Source of the DNA: Clostridia bacterium
Lineage (GTDB): Bacteria; Bacillota; Clostridia; Oscillospirales; Acutalibacteraceae
Assembly (NCBI GenBank): GCA_017430965.1
Contig: JAFRLX010000015.1
Location: forward strand, 1 to 49,002
Length of the DNA stretch: 49,002 nucleotides
Reading direction: 5' to 3'
The notes below the pieces were generated by a model that saw nothing but the letters and a program-made list of their open reading frames with translations, was not told where the DNA came from and ran no database searches. The position numbers were made by a program, and so were the translations under genes. Below, piece by piece: positions 49,002 to 49,002 of the stretch (positions are counted from its first letter, which is position 1; every line of letters starts with the position of its first letter).

Positions 49002-49002
49002 C

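Noticed and set aside
1..49002. CRISPR arrays, prophage, insertion sequences, toxin-antitoxin or defence genes
   Set aside because: No regularly spaced direct repeats, transposase, phage structural or recognisable defence proteins were seen; the only recombinase fits a chromosomal XerD next to spoIIM.

Overview
The window looks like a chromosomal backbone segment from a spore-forming, low-to-moderate-GC Firmicute of class Clostridia. The closest fit by gene order is the Oscillospirales/Ruminococcaceae-like lineages; this is inferred from gene families and synteny, not from a database search. The supporting evidence is PolC-type replicase, AGGAGG-like ribosome binding sites, frequent TTG/GTG starts, sporulation genes (yabP, yabQ, spoIIM, cwlD, sigK, a SpoVB-like flippase, a DacF-like carboxypeptidase), rubrerythrin, HemZ and a full-length Rel.

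Layout. 1-508: gene-free repeat-rich DNA with three hairpins and the pyrH promoter. 509-10663: the classical Firmicute block pyrH-frr-uppS-cdsA-dxr-rseP-ispG-polC, covering UMP phosphorylation, ribosome recycling, undecaprenyl and phospholipid precursors, the MEP isoprenoid pathway, site-2 proteolysis and the replicase. 10688-17489: recJ-relA-dtd-MBL hydrolase-hemZ, tightly packed or overlapping. 17548-22221: zinc-ribbon protein, then a block syntenic with Bacillus subtilis yabM-yabN(mazG)-yabO(rqcP)-yabP-yabQ-divIC, with hup inserted. 22302-23315: a short Na/Pi cotransporter. 23316-24219: a 0.9-kb AT-rich gene-free stretch with palindromes, leading to a XerC/D-type recombinase facing spoIIM. 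25223-28918 (minus): queA-tgt-yajC-membrane protein-spoIIM. 29069-31852: asd-dapA-dapB (diaminopimelate/lysine). 31912-36808 (minus): rlmL-like methyltransferase, hpf, a secreted zinc-dependent phospholipase C, radA, cwlD. 36941-38122: uninterrupted sigK convergent with a deoxyinosine glycosylase. 38186-38269: tRNA-Leu(UAG). 38412-41919 (minus): ComEC-like metallo-hydrolase and ftsK/spoIIIE. 42060-42731: unknown gene with a consensus promoter that predicts a leaderless mRNA. 42803-44985 (minus): nucleotidyltransferase-family gene and mnmA. 45100-47103: rubrerythrin, thyA, folA. 47167-48426 (minus): DacF-like carboxypeptidase preceded by a promoter-hairpins-terminator unit that looks like a small RNA or attenuator. 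48805-49002: a change of sequence character with the 3' end of an unidentified minus-strand reading frame.

Most of the window is ordinary housekeeping. The points most worth checking are: (1) PolC has no DnaQ-like proofreading exonuclease domain, cleanly absent from its usual place inside the PHP domain; (2) the structured RNA/attenuator upstream of dacF; (3) the leaderless unknown gene at 42060; (4) the 68-nt yabQ/divIC overlap; (5) the palindrome-rich AT island before the recombinase; (6) a perfect palindrome inside the hpf promoter. Many promoters here share an extended -10 (TGn-TATAAT). No CRISPR array, prophage, insertion sequence or defence system was seen.
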